A stretch of 64,000 nucleotides of DNA from Niallia circulans NBRC 13626 (GTDB taxonomy: Bacteria > Bacillota > Bacilli > Bacillales > Cytobacillaceae): assembly GCF_001591585.1 (NCBI RefSeq), contig NZ_BCVE01000010.1, positions 1 through 64,000 on the forward strand, in the 5' to 3' direction. Each line of letters starts with the position of its first letter. The first letter of the stretch is position 1. The notes under the pieces were generated by a model. It did not search any database. It had not been told where the DNA came from and saw nothing but the letters and a program-made list of their open reading frames with translations. Shown here in pieces: positions 35,625-44,994 of this stretch. Made by a program: the position numbers and the translations under genes.

Positions 35625-36623
35625 TTATTTTTTAAATGTAAAGCATCTTGCTGGGTTTTCTACAAAGAATTTATGAACCAGCTGCTCCCCATCAAAGCCT
35701 TTTTGATTTGCTTCCTCAATGAATCTAGGAACCCACTTGGCAATAATGTATTCGAGACCTAAGCCGTAATCATAATGTTTATAATAGCTTTTACGAGCTG
35801 TATCACCCGAAATAAGGATTTGATTTTCATAGCCCTTTTCTACTAAATGTAGAATGCATTCAATTCTTAGCGACTCTGGTGCGTATTTGATTTTCGCTAT
35901 GCCGTCAAAACTTAAGAGTGCCCCTGTTTTCGCTATTTTTTCATGATAAGATGGATCTGGATTACGATCCATATGTCCTAGACTTAAGAATTCAAGATTC
36001 ACATTTTCTGATTTTAATAGTTCGATTTGCTCTAATGCCATCGTGCCAACTTCAGTATGGGAATGGATTGGAGCTTTTGTTTCATGATGTGCTCTTGCTA
36101 CTGCACGTAAAGTCTTCTCTTCTAAGGGCGTAATTCGGTTATAGCCTGTTCCGAATTTCACTTGTCCTGCTTTAAACGGCGTGCCTTCCAGTCCTTCTTC
36201 CACTTCTCTAATGACAAACTCCGTTAGTTTATTAATACTTGTTTGATCAATCCATTCCGCATAAGTATCGTAATTTCCAATAAGCGGTTTAAGCTCGTCT
36301 TTAATCTTTCCATCCCAAAGAAAGCTCTTGTTAAAACCAGCTGTACCGATAATGTGGAGATCCAGCTCATCCGATATTTCCTTTACCGCTTGCACATCGC
36401 GGCCATAATCAACGGCTGTAGCATCAACAATTGCTTGGCCTCCATGGCGTTTGAAATCAGCCACATCCTTTTTAGACTTTTCCTTATCATCTAATAGTAA
36501 ATCATCCGCATCTCTTTCAGCCCAATAGGCTGGACGGCAAACAATATGTTCATGTGAATAAGTAAAACCTAACTCTTTATGTTGAATATCTCCTCTTAAT
36601 GTCCGAATAAAGCTCATTTTCAT
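35625..36623 (-). CDS. Phosphotriesterase-family metallohydrolase
   Basis: 332 residues. All expected binuclear-metal ligands are visible: HxH in TYSHEHIV, the lysine in GQVKFGTGY, His in APIHSHTEVG, His in SLGHMDRNP and Asp in LISGDTARKS. Non-pesticide members of this family act as lactonases or phospho-sugar lactonases. Two in-frame ATGs (36623 and 36617) lie 4 and 10 bases from GGAGG. It follows the EIIC gene and probably hydrolyses the phosphorylated import product. Confidence 0.88.
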   Translation of the reverse strand: MKMSFIRTLRGDIQHKELGFTYSHEHIVCRPAYWAERDADDLLLDDKEKSKKDVADFKRHGGQAIVDATAVDYGRDVQAVKEISDELDLHIIGTAGFNKSFLWDGKIKDELKPLIGNYDTYAEWIDQTSINKLTEFVIREVEEGLEGTPFKAGQVKFGTGYNRITPLEEKTLRAVARAHHETKAPIHSHTEVGTMALEQIELLKSENVNLEFLSLGHMDRNPDPSYHEKIAKTGALLSFDGIAKIKYAPESLRIECILHLVEKGYENQILISGDTARKSYYKHYDYGLGLEYIIAKWVPRFIEEANQKGFDGEQLVHKFFVENPARCFTFKK

Positions 36624-36688
36624 TTACCTCCTGATCGATTAAGTGAAAAACCGACATATGAATCAATGTCGGATTATATAATTGTTAT

Positions 36689-37984
36689 TTAATTAAAGAG
36701 CATCCCGATCAATCTGAATAATGGTCCTAAGATGAACATATCAGAATCCGCAGCCCACATGGCGGTGTCTGGAATCGTCGAGGCAATCAGCGTTTTAACC
36801 ATTAGATATTGTCCCCATGCGACAACGGTTGCTGTTATGAAGCCACCCATTAGAGCGCCGCGGACGCCGCCAGTTGCATTCCCAAAAACACCAGCAGTTG
36901 CTCCATGAAAGAATAGTACAATCATTGTTGGCACAAACACATACCCTACTGTTTGCCCTAAAATAATTAGCCAGATGATACCGCCAGCAAATGCGCCAAG
37001 GAATCCAAGAATAACGGCATTTGGAGCATAAGTGAATACGATAGGTGCATCTAATGCAGGTCTTGCACCAGGAACTAGTTTCGTAGCGATTCCGTTGAAG
37101 GCAGGAACAATCTCACCAATAAACATTTTCACCCCGAAAAGGACAACAGCAATACCAGCTGCAAAGGTAAAGGATTGAATAATGGCATACATGATAAAAT
37201 TCTGATCGCCAGCTTGAGCAACTAAAGCATCTGCAGCAGGTGTATCTTTTAAAGAAAGAATAACAGCACCTATTACGAAGAGAATACTCATTGTCAGGGC
37301 AGTAATAACATTGGAGTCTCTAAGAAATTCAAGACCTTTCGGCAATTTGATTTTTTCCGCATCATTCTCTTTATTCCCAAACCATTTTCCAAACCAAGAT
37401 GCAAGTAATGCAACGAGCGCAGAAGTGTGTCCTAGCGCTATTTGGTCATGGCCAGTAATTTTCCGCATATACGGCTGGACGATAGCTGGTTGGAAGGTCC
37501 AATAAATCCCCATAAATACGGATAATATAAGAACTAAAGCTGCGAATGGGATATTTGTTGTTGTATCGATAAGGACACCTGCAAATATCATGGTTGTCCA
37601 GAACATCATATGCCCTGTTAAGTAGATATATTTAAAGCGAGTGAATCTTGCTAATAACACGTTAATAACAAACCCGATAAACATCGCTAATGTAACTGCT
37701 GAGCCATATTTCGCATTGAAGGCTTCTTGTCCCATAAAAGCACTAAATTCTGCTCCTTCAATCCCAAATACTTCGCTCCACATCGGTTCAAATACTCCAA
37801 GGGAACCAGTAATAACACCTGCACCAGCATTAATGATTAAGAAACCAATCATTGCTTTAAATGTGCCGCTGATGATTTGGCTTGTATTCTTTTTCTGTAA
37901 GATTAAACCAAGCAACACAATAAAGCCTAATAAAATTGCCGGTATTCCGAAGAAGTTAGATGCTAGCCATTGAATGACCTCCAT
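36689..37984 (-). CDS. Ascorbate-type PTS EIIC (UlaA/SgaT family)
   Basis: 431 residues with about 11 hydrophobic segments. Family landmarks: LLGLILQKK near the start, GFLIINAGAGVITGSL, YLTGHMMFWTT and GHTSALVALLASW. ATG 37984 follows GAGGAAC. It belongs to the L-ascorbate family, which also carries other sugars. No UlaD/E/F/G ascorbate enzymes follow it, so ascorbate is doubtful as substrate. Confidence 0.92.
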   Translation of the reverse strand: MEVIQWLASNFFGIPAILLGFIVLLGLILQKKNTSQIISGTFKAMIGFLIINAGAGVITGSLGVFEPMWSEVFGIEGAEFSAFMGQEAFNAKYGSAVTLAMFIGFVINVLLARFTRFKYIYLTGHMMFWTTMIFAGVLIDTTTNIPFAALVLILSVFMGIYWTFQPAIVQPYMRKITGHDQIALGHTSALVALLASWFGKWFGNKENDAEKIKLPKGLEFLRDSNVITALTMSILFVIGAVILSLKDTPAADALVAQAGDQNFIMYAIIQSFTFAAGIAVVLFGVKMFIGEIVPAFNGIATKLVPGARPALDAPIVFTYAPNAVILGFLGAFAGGIIWLIILGQTVGYVFVPTMIVLFFHGATAGVFGNATGGVRGALMGGFITATVVAWGQYLMVKTLIASTIPDTAMWAADSDMFILGPLFRLIGMLFN

Positions 37985-38015
37985 TGTTTGTTCCTCCTCT
38001 ATTATTTAGGATTTA

Positions 38016-38282
38016 TTAAACGATATTTGCTTCAAGAGCTGTTTTAATTTCATTTGTATCAAAGTAATTATTAACGATAATGATTTTGGAGGAATGTCCT
38101 GCTAATGACTGGGATAATTCATTACTTGTAATGATAAAGTCAGGACGTTCGGCAGAAGCACTGGAAACGTCTGTGTTTTCTACATCTGCGTCTATCCCCA
38201 TTTGGCGCAGTACATTTTCTACATTAATTCGTAAAATCAAGCTTGTTCCTTGTCCTAATCCACATACGCATAAAATTTTCAT
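38016..38282 (-). CDS. Ascorbate-type PTS EIIB (UlaB-like)
   Basis: An 88-residue cytosolic EIIB. The phospho-cysteine loop is CVCGLGQGTSL near the N-terminus. ATG overlaps the EIIA stop (TAATG) with AGGAGG inside that gene. It passes phosphate from EIIA to the sugar at EIIC. Confidence 0.92.
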   Translation of the reverse strand: MKILCVCGLGQGTSLILRINVENVLRQMGIDADVENTDVSSASAERPDFIITSNELSQSLAGHSSKIIIVNNYFDTNEIKTALEANIV

Positions 38283-38722
38283 TAGATTTGTCCTCCTATT
38301 AATGGTTTAATCTCTTCATAGCTTTGTGCATTCAGTAGTTTTTCTACATTTTCTTGATTTGATAGCAGTGCCGTTAATTTTTGCAGCACGGTAACATGCT
38401 CTGTACTAGAGGAAGCGCCTAAAGCGAATACTAACCTCACTGGGTCATTAGAAGAATGACCAAATTTAACTGGTGTCTTTAGTCTGACAAATGATACACA
38501 TGCCTCTTTCACGCCGTCTTCTGGTCTTGCATGAGGGAGCGCTATATTTGGCGCAAGGACAAAATAAGGACCATTTGTTTGAAAAGAACGCACCATAGCA
38601 TGTACATAAGTTTCTTCAACAAGTTTACTATTCATTAGAAGCTTCCCCGTGCTAATAATAGCCTCTTCCGGTGATGCAGCTTCTACATCTAAAGCAATTA
38701 GAGATTCCTCCAAAAATTTCAT
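38282..38722 (-). CDS. Ascorbate-type PTS EIIA (UlaC/fructose-mannitol fold)
   Basis: 146 residues of the PTS_EIIA_2 fold. The phospho-acceptor His lies in PNIALPHARPEDGV. ATG 38722 follows GAGGTGTG. It lies 16 bp after the transcriptional activator gene and is paralogous to that protein's C-terminal domain. Confidence 0.92.
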   Translation of the reverse strand: MKFLEESLIALDVEAASPEEAIISTGKLLMNSKLVEETYVHAMVRSFQTNGPYFVLAPNIALPHARPEDGVKEACVSFVRLKTPVKFGHSSNDPVRLVFALGASSSTEHVTVLQKLTALLSNQENVEKLLNAQSYEEIKPLIGGQI

Positions 38723-38738
38723 GTATCACACCTCCATG

Positions 38739-40859
38739 TTAGTTAACCAATTGCTGATCAATTAAGGATTGTTTCATATATTGATAGATATCCTGTGCTG
38801 TTTGAAGTTTGATTAATCTGTTCACTGTGTCTTTTTTGGAAAATAATCCTGTTAATTGGGATAAAGCCCTGAGATGTGATTCTTGATCCAAAGGAGCTAA
38901 TGTAATGATTAAGGAAACATCATGCTTTTCATCATTTGAAAATGAAACGGCTTCTTCAAGTTTCAATAGACTGATGCCTAGTTTCTTGACGCCATCTTCT
39001 GGTTTAGCATGAGGAATCGCTACCTTCGGTGAAATAACAATATAAGGTCCATACTTTTCAATTTTTGAAATCATCGCATCTCGATATGCTTCCGTAATAT
39101 ATTCACCTTCTATCAGGGAACGAGCCGCTAATTTAATAGCTGATTTCCAATTTGGAACATTTAAAGTTGTCTGGATATGTTCTTCTTTTAAAATATCAAG
39201 TAAGTTTGGTTTATAGGCTTCGGTTATTGTCATTTCTGGACTATTTAAATATTGTCTTAATTCCTTCATCAACTCGTCTTTTTGATGTATCGTTGCATAT
39301 CGTTCCACCACATCGATAATTCGATTTGTGGCAAGATGCTGCTTTTGCGTGCTATTAAAGATAACGTTTACTTTTTTTAATAAGCTTTCCTTTTCAGCAT
39401 CCGATAGAATAGGACTAACGATAAAAACTGGTGTATCCTTTTTCTGAATCGCTGTTGTGGAAAAGACAAGATCAACATGATAGTTCTTCTTCTCATAATC
39501 TCTAACGGAAATAGAATCAGTAATATCAATTGTTGAGAATAACCCTTCTAATTGCTGTTTTAATATTTGAGAGGTGCCAATCCCATTTGCACACACGACT
39601 AATGCCTTTTTCCTAGTAATTAGTGTTGTCCCAGCTCTCCTTAAGCACCCTCCAAAGTGAAAAGAAATATAAGCGATTTCATTTTCTGGCAGCTGCTTCC
39701 CAATCAGCTTTTCGAAGGGCTCAATCACCTTCTGCGTGAGGAAGTATACCTCTTCAAATTGGGATTTAACAGCGTCAACAATATTTTTTTCGACATCAAG
39801 TCCATATTTGACCCGATAAAAAGCAGGTTTTAAATGGAGAACGAGATTTTTCACCAGGGTTTCCTGATCATCAAATAAGGTACAAGCAAGGATTTGAAAT
39901 TGATTCGTCATTATTTTGGCAATCTTCATTAACTCTTCTGAAAGGATATTGTCATTTAAATCTTCTTCCGAGTAATTAACACGTGCCCCTAATAAGTAAG
40001 TAGTTAAATAAATCTGTTCATCTTCAAGAAAGGTTGTTTGAAATATACGTTCGAGTTCCCTGCAAATTTGTTTTGCAACCAAAAATGCTTTCGTGTTCCG
40101 TAATACTTCCTTTTCCACTACATCCATTTTTATATATTTTGCTTGCGTTATTCTCATGCTAAATAGCATAAATCGCAAACTTAAGCTGTAAAGCATATTA
40201 TCGGTAAACTTAATATTTAATTCTTTTTCGCTTTGGAACAGTAAATGATAAACTTGTTTCAGCAATGCTAAAAGTTGCTCACTGTTTTTGGCGTCGCTAA
40301 GTTGAATTTGCAGAGCAGCTACTAATGAATGCTGATTTTGGACGGGGATGGCAATCGATAAATAATACCCAATTGCTCTCCGAACTTCCGTTTCATCCCC
40401 TGATATGGTGTATCCTTGCTTCCGTTCAAAATCCAAATGAAGATGAAAAGAGCAAATATCCATTTTTAAAGATTTAATATCTTCAATAGTAGTCGTTCTA
40501 CTAACTCTAGTTTTTTCCATTAGGTCTTCCAGAAAATATCGTTTTCCGCCCATTAAGATATAAATAGCAATCCATGCCTTGCGTTCATCTTGTGAGTATT
40601 CATAATGCCAGGCTTGGACTTTCTGTATGTTGGTTGGAATAAGCTTTTTCACTTTATCTGGAAGAATAAATCCCGCACTCCGCACTTTTTCCACCTTGTC
40701 GATTCCAAGGCTATCGAGCCAGTCATTGATTTTCTCTATATCATAATAGATGGTTCGGCGGGAAACATTTAATTTCTCTGTTAATTCTTCCACAGACATA
40801 TATGAGTCTGCATGGATGAGTTGCATTAATATCGCAGTACTGCGTTTATCTAATGACAT
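38739..40859 (-). CDS. PRD-containing transcriptional activator (LicR/MtlR/UlaR type)
   Basis: 706 residues. N-terminal helix-turn-helix (MSVEELTEKLNVSRRTIYYD), two PTS regulation domains (about 180-400), an EIIB-like domain with Cys in VVCANGIGTS (about 410-500), and an EIIA_2-like domain with His in KVAIPHAKPEDG (about 555-700). PTS proteins should phosphorylate its PRDs and EII-like domains so that it activates the operon only when substrate is present. It is the first gene of the operon; ATG 40859 follows GAGGAGG. Confidence 0.9.
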   Translation of the reverse strand: MSLDKRSTAILMQLIHADSYMSVEELTEKLNVSRRTIYYDIEKINDWLDSLGIDKVEKVRSAGFILPDKVKKLIPTNIQKVQAWHYEYSQDERKAWIAIYILMGGKRYFLEDLMEKTRVSRTTTIEDIKSLKMDICSFHLHLDFERKQGYTISGDETEVRRAIGYYLSIAIPVQNQHSLVAALQIQLSDAKNSEQLLALLKQVYHLLFQSEKELNIKFTDNMLYSLSLRFMLFSMRITQAKYIKMDVVEKEVLRNTKAFLVAKQICRELERIFQTTFLEDEQIYLTTYLLGARVNYSEEDLNDNILSEELMKIAKIMTNQFQILACTLFDDQETLVKNLVLHLKPAFYRVKYGLDVEKNIVDAVKSQFEEVYFLTQKVIEPFEKLIGKQLPENEIAYISFHFGGCLRRAGTTLITRKKALVVCANGIGTSQILKQQLEGLFSTIDITDSISVRDYEKKNYHVDLVFSTTAIQKKDTPVFIVSPILSDAEKESLLKKVNVIFNSTQKQHLATNRIIDVVERYATIHQKDELMKELRQYLNSPEMTITEAYKPNLLDILKEEHIQTTLNVPNWKSAIKLAARSLIEGEYITEAYRDAMISKIEKYGPYIVISPKVAIPHAKPEDGVKKLGISLLKLEEAVSFSNDEKHDVSLIITLAPLDQESHLRALSQLTGLFSKKDTVNRLIKLQTAQDIYQYMKQSLIDQQLVN

Positions 40860-41020
40860 GTCATATTCCTCCTCGCACTTAAGTAATGTGCAAAAAGATA
40901 AAGGGCAATTGCTTAGCTTGATTCTACCCCCTATCTGTCTATATGGAAAGACCGATTATAATCAACAGCTTTTGTGCAAAATCGTACTCGTTAATCAGCA
41001 TGATTCGAAAACAAATTTTA

Positions 41021-41908
41021 TTATCTGTATATACGCTCTTCCCCGTTCCCCAAAGGATACAACCGATATTCCCATCTATGTGTACATTCCTCCAGCATAT
41101 AATAGCCGTTCTCCTCATTCCTCACTATCCGGGAACATTGCTGTCTTGGAATCGTTCCTGACTCCTTGTCGTTTTCAACTTCTATCCAGCTTTCATTCGC
41201 TGATTTATCATAACGAACCTCTAGGCGATTACCATTAATCTCTATTGCTTGCCCATCCTCTTTCTTCTCCGCCATTTTCATAAAAATGTCAATCCTTTCC
41301 GTCATTTCTGACGAAAAGGATTGGTTTTCTTCCTTCTTATTTTGGATAGCATTATTACGAGTAGAAGTGGGATTTAAATACACATCCTTTTCTCCCTCTA
41401 GCGTTGGAAAACGAACCACATCCTTTGTAATCCATTGGGCGTTTTCCCACCCTATGGCACTTTCATCTCCCCCATCACCCATATCGGAAGAACGAACCAT
41501 TACTCTAATGGGTTGGCCATCAAGATGCTTGCCGATAAGTCCGAACTTTGTTTTGTAGAATTCATAATAATAAGTGGTTTCACCAAGGGTAAAATTCCGA
41601 TGTTCAATCACTAACGACTGCCTGTTATCCGGAGAATCAATGGTCGTATAATTATTTTCCAAAAGGGAAACCATGAGCGCGTGTAAAAGCAAAATAGGAA
41701 TACTGAGCATTAAACCAATTATCACCCAAAAGGAACGAATGCGTGCAGAACGAAATCCCATAATAGATAAAATCAAAATGTTAAGGATAAGCGGAAGGAT
41801 ATAACCAGTTGGCAGCAGGAAGATAAAATAATAGCCTGAAAAGTGCATGATGAGTAGTACTATATCCATTACGGCTAGTAAAGCCAGGGGCCATTTTGTT
41901 TTTGTCAT
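41021..41908 (-). CDS. Hypothetical membrane protein
   Basis: 295 residues. Three to four N-terminal hydrophobic segments (about 7-82) are followed by a soluble domain (about 85-295) with repeated aromatic beta-strand-like text (GETTYYYEFYKTKFGL, DVYLNPTST, YMLEECTHRWEYRLYPLG). I do not recognise the family. The length, an uninterrupted frame and a ribosome binding site (AAAGAGATGAT before ATG 41908) support a real gene. The soluble part is predicted extracellular. It is not obviously linked to its neighbours. Confidence 0.65.
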   Translation of the reverse strand: MTKTKWPLALLAVMDIVLLIMHFSGYYFIFLLPTGYILPLILNILILSIMGFRSARIRSFWVIIGLMLSIPILLLHALMVSLLENNYTTIDSPDNRQSLVIEHRNFTLGETTYYYEFYKTKFGLIGKHLDGQPIRVMVRSSDMGDGGDESAIGWENAQWITKDVVRFPTLEGEKDVYLNPTSTRNNAIQNKKEENQSFSSEMTERIDIFMKMAEKKEDGQAIEINGNRLEVRYDKSANESWIEVENDKESGTIPRQQCSRIVRNEENGYYMLEECTHRWEYRLYPLGNGEERIYR

Positions 41909-42020
41909 TGTATCATCTCTTTTCTATAAATATATAGAATTTCTATGTAGATACTATATTTATACCTTATTAATTAAATAAAAACAACGACATTCACTAA
42001 TTAAGCTGCTTTACAAGTAA

Positions 42021-42056
42021 AATTTATCCCCATCTAATTTAGACGGGGATGCCTTT
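42021..42056 (-). terminator. Hairpin after the ferredoxin gene
   Basis: ATCCCC pairs with GGGGAT and an inner TCTA pairs with TAGA. It is T-rich on both sides. Confidence 0.6.
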
Positions 42057-42125
42057 ATCTTTTTCTCAAAATAGACTCTATTCACTCTTCTCTTCCCCAA
42101 AAAACTGTAAACACATTAACAAACT

Positions 42126-42404
<279 letters not shown>

Positions 42405-42413
42405 CTAATCTTT

Positions 42414-43649
42414 TCATTTCCAGCTAGTTCTCTCCGGCACAGTCTCTACCACTAACGCTCCTTTCCTAAATAAATACCTACATTTTGGTTGCTTAAAGAA
42501 AATCTCATATACATCTTTTACTGAAAAGCAGACAAAATTCGCTTCTTTTCCTACTTCAATCCCATACTTATCCTTTATAGAGTAAGCTCGTGCTCCATTA
42601 ACCGTAATCATGTTCACTATTTGCTTCAGCTCCTCTCTTCCAGTCATATGTGCTAAATGAAGAGCCATGTGGGCCGCTTGAAGGATATTGCCATTTCCAA
42701 ATGGGTAAAAGGGAGTTTGGATATCATCATGGGCAATGCATACATTTACACCCTGTTCCGCTAACTCTTTCAAACGTGTAATACCTCTCCCCTTTGGATG
42801 AGCATCTGCTCTCCCTTGCATCGTAGTGTTAACTAATGGGCAGCAGACAATTGTAACTTGAGCCTTTTTCACTAATGACATGACTTTGTTGGCATAGGCA
42901 TCTGAATAATAAAGCATGGCATTAGCGTGGCTAGCGGTTACCTTTCCCTCCATTTTCTCCTGCATTGTCAGGCTTGCGACAACTTCAAGGAAACGAGAAT
43001 GTTCATCATCGACTTCATCACAAAAAATATGAATTTCTTTTTCATATTTTTTGGCTAGAGAAAAAGCGAATTCCAATGATTGAATTCCTTCCTCTCTCGT
43101 ATTTTCCAAGTGCGGAACTGCACTAACAGCATCAGCTCCTAGTAATATTGCTTTTTCTAACCGCTCTTGATTTTCCGGACAAGAAATAATTCCATTTTGT
43201 GGGAAAGCGATTATTTGAAGAGAAAGGAATGACTTCAGCTCTTCTCTTAATTCCATGATGGCATGCAAAGCTGTTAAGTCAGAATCGGAAATATCAACTG
43301 CTGCTCTCACATATAGCACGCCATATTCCATCAACATTTTAAGGGCTTTGAATGCTCTATTTTTCACATCTTCTTTAGTCAGCGATTGCTTTCTGACAGA
43401 CCAAATATCAATTGCTTCTCCCAATGTACCAGATTGATTAAACCAAGGTTCCCCTGCTGTCAGCACCGTATCTAAATGCGTGTGCATCTCCACAAAAGGA
43501 GGCAGTAATACATTTCCTTCTAAATCCATTTCCTCATTCCCCATTAAATTGCTTGATGAAATGGAGTGGATTTTCCCATCCTTTATACCTATATTAGTAG
43601 GATTTCCCTTAAAAGGAAGCTGAGCATTCTTTAAAACTAGATCAAACAT
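42414..43649 (-). CDS. Cytosine deaminase-like amidohydrolase 1
   Basis: 411 residues of the CodA-like amidohydrolase group. Visible: VEMHTHLDTV (HxH), the TASHANAM histidine, NTTMQGRADAHPKGRGITR and AHDDIQTPFYPFGNGN (Asp). At the position of the CodA metal ligand His214 (HCDE) the sequence reads IFCDE, i.e. Phe replaces His; the following Glu is kept. The metal site may therefore differ, or activity may be lost. It is the last gene of the creatininase/ABC operon. The substrate may be a deaminated or hydrolysed cyclic amide. The nucleotide sequence around 43020-43030 confirms the change. Confidence 0.82.
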   Translation of the reverse strand: MFDLVLKNAQLPFKGNPTNIGIKDGKIHSISSSNLMGNEEMDLEGNVLLPPFVEMHTHLDTVLTAGEPWFNQSGTLGEAIDIWSVRKQSLTKEDVKNRAFKALKMLMEYGVLYVRAAVDISDSDLTALHAIMELREELKSFLSLQIIAFPQNGIISCPENQERLEKAILLGADAVSAVPHLENTREEGIQSLEFAFSLAKKYEKEIHIFCDEVDDEHSRFLEVVASLTMQEKMEGKVTASHANAMLYYSDAYANKVMSLVKKAQVTIVCCPLVNTTMQGRADAHPKGRGITRLKELAEQGVNVCIAHDDIQTPFYPFGNGNILQAAHMALHLAHMTGREELKQIVNMITVNGARAYSIKDKYGIEVGKEANFVCFSVKDVYEIFFKQPKCRYLFRKGALVVETVPERTSWK

Positions 43650-43670
43650 CTTCTCACTCCATTCATCTGT

Positions 43671-44993
43671 TTATCCCATCTCTACTAATCTACTTAAACT
43701 GCCTTCGCCGAATCGATGCTCGAATTGGGAGCTGCTAATCCAATCACCATCTTTGTATACATACCGCGCGGGAGATAGATTCGCAAAAAGATCATATATA
43801 TTTGTAGCATCGAATAACACAAACTCAGCTACCCCTCCTTCTTTCATTCCATGGGCTTTTTTCCCAAAAATAGCAGCTGGAGTTTGAGTTATCATATTTA
43901 AAACAGCTATCAGCTCCTCTTCACTCGCCAAATGTGCTGTATAAGCAGTAAGCAATCCTATTTGTAATAAATCAAATCGACCAAAGGGATGAAATGGATC
44001 ACTTACATTATCGGAGGCTGTTGCTAATCCGACCTTTTTCTGCAGCATTTCACGTACTCTCGTTATTCCTCTTCGAACGATTCCCTTATCTCCTCTGCCT
44101 TGCAAATACATATTGGCACCAGGCAAAGTGACAGCGTAGATATGTTGAAGAGCCATTTCTTCTATAATGCGATCGGACTTTTCTTCTGTCATAGCAGATA
44201 GAGAGCATAAATGCCCCGCCGTTACTCTTCCTTGAAAATCCCATTTCTTCGTATTATCAATAATTCTTTCAATCGTACAAATTTCCGGATTATCCTGTTC
44301 ATCCACATGCAAATCAACGAACTTATCATATTTAGCGGCTAGTTCAAACAGCTGATCGATATCTTTCGTTGCGTTCGGTGATAAATGTGGTGCTCCGCCT
44401 ATTCCATCTATCCCATAGGAAATCGCTTCTCTCAATACATCTTTTTCTCTTTCCGACTTCACCGTCAAATCCGAGAACATCGGAACAACTTGTATAGTTA
44501 CATAGGGCTTCAACAAATCCCTTGCCTCTAGTACCGCTTGCAGATGGCTTAATGCCAACTCATTCGATATATTCCATTCAAAGTTAACATGGGTTCGTAT
44601 ATGAGTGGTGCCATGTGAGAGTGCTTGAAGTGCTCCTTTCATTACTCGCCGTTTTATTTCGTTTTTGGAAAAAGAGGCAGCTTTTTCGCTATAATTTCTG
44701 ATTGCTTCGATTAGCGTCCCCGACTTATTCGGCACCGTTTCTAAAGAGAATGCTTTATCAAGATGAGTATGGATATCAATAAAAGAGGGAAGAAGAATTC
44801 TTCCCCCCATATCTATTATTGGTTGATAATCTTCCTTACTGCTCCAAATGTCTTTAAATATGGAAAAATTCCCATTTCTCTTTTGGGTTTGTGGTTCTAC
44901 TTTTGTATACATGCCGTTTTGAATCACAATGGTATAAAGCTTTTCCGTATTCAGCAATGGCAAAGAAACATTGATCAATTGAATATCCTTCAT
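43671..44993 (-). CDS. Cytosine deaminase-like amidohydrolase 2
   Basis: 440 residues. Metal motifs are complete: DIHTHLDKAF, His in DLHVDEQDN, TAGHLCSLSAM, and Asp in ATASDNVSDPFHPFG. It belongs to the same family as the gene at 42414. ATG 44993 (AGGTG upstream) is used instead of GTG 45002, which lies inside the binding-protein stop region. Members deaminate or hydrolyse cytosine, creatinine, isoguanine or hydantoin-like rings. Together with the linked importer this suggests degradation of a small nitrogen heterocycle. Confidence 0.83.
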   Translation of the reverse strand: MKDIQLINVSLPLLNTEKLYTIVIQNGMYTKVEPQTQKRNGNFSIFKDIWSSKEDYQPIIDMGGRILLPSFIDIHTHLDKAFSLETVPNKSGTLIEAIRNYSEKAASFSKNEIKRRVMKGALQALSHGTTHIRTHVNFEWNISNELALSHLQAVLEARDLLKPYVTIQVVPMFSDLTVKSEREKDVLREAISYGIDGIGGAPHLSPNATKDIDQLFELAAKYDKFVDLHVDEQDNPEICTIERIIDNTKKWDFQGRVTAGHLCSLSAMTEEKSDRIIEEMALQHIYAVTLPGANMYLQGRGDKGIVRRGITRVREMLQKKVGLATASDNVSDPFHPFGRFDLLQIGLLTAYTAHLASEEELIAVLNMITQTPAAIFGKKAHGMKEGGVAEFVLFDATNIYDLFANLSPARYVYKDGDWISSSQFEHRFGEGSLSRLVEMG

Positions 44994-44994
44994 C

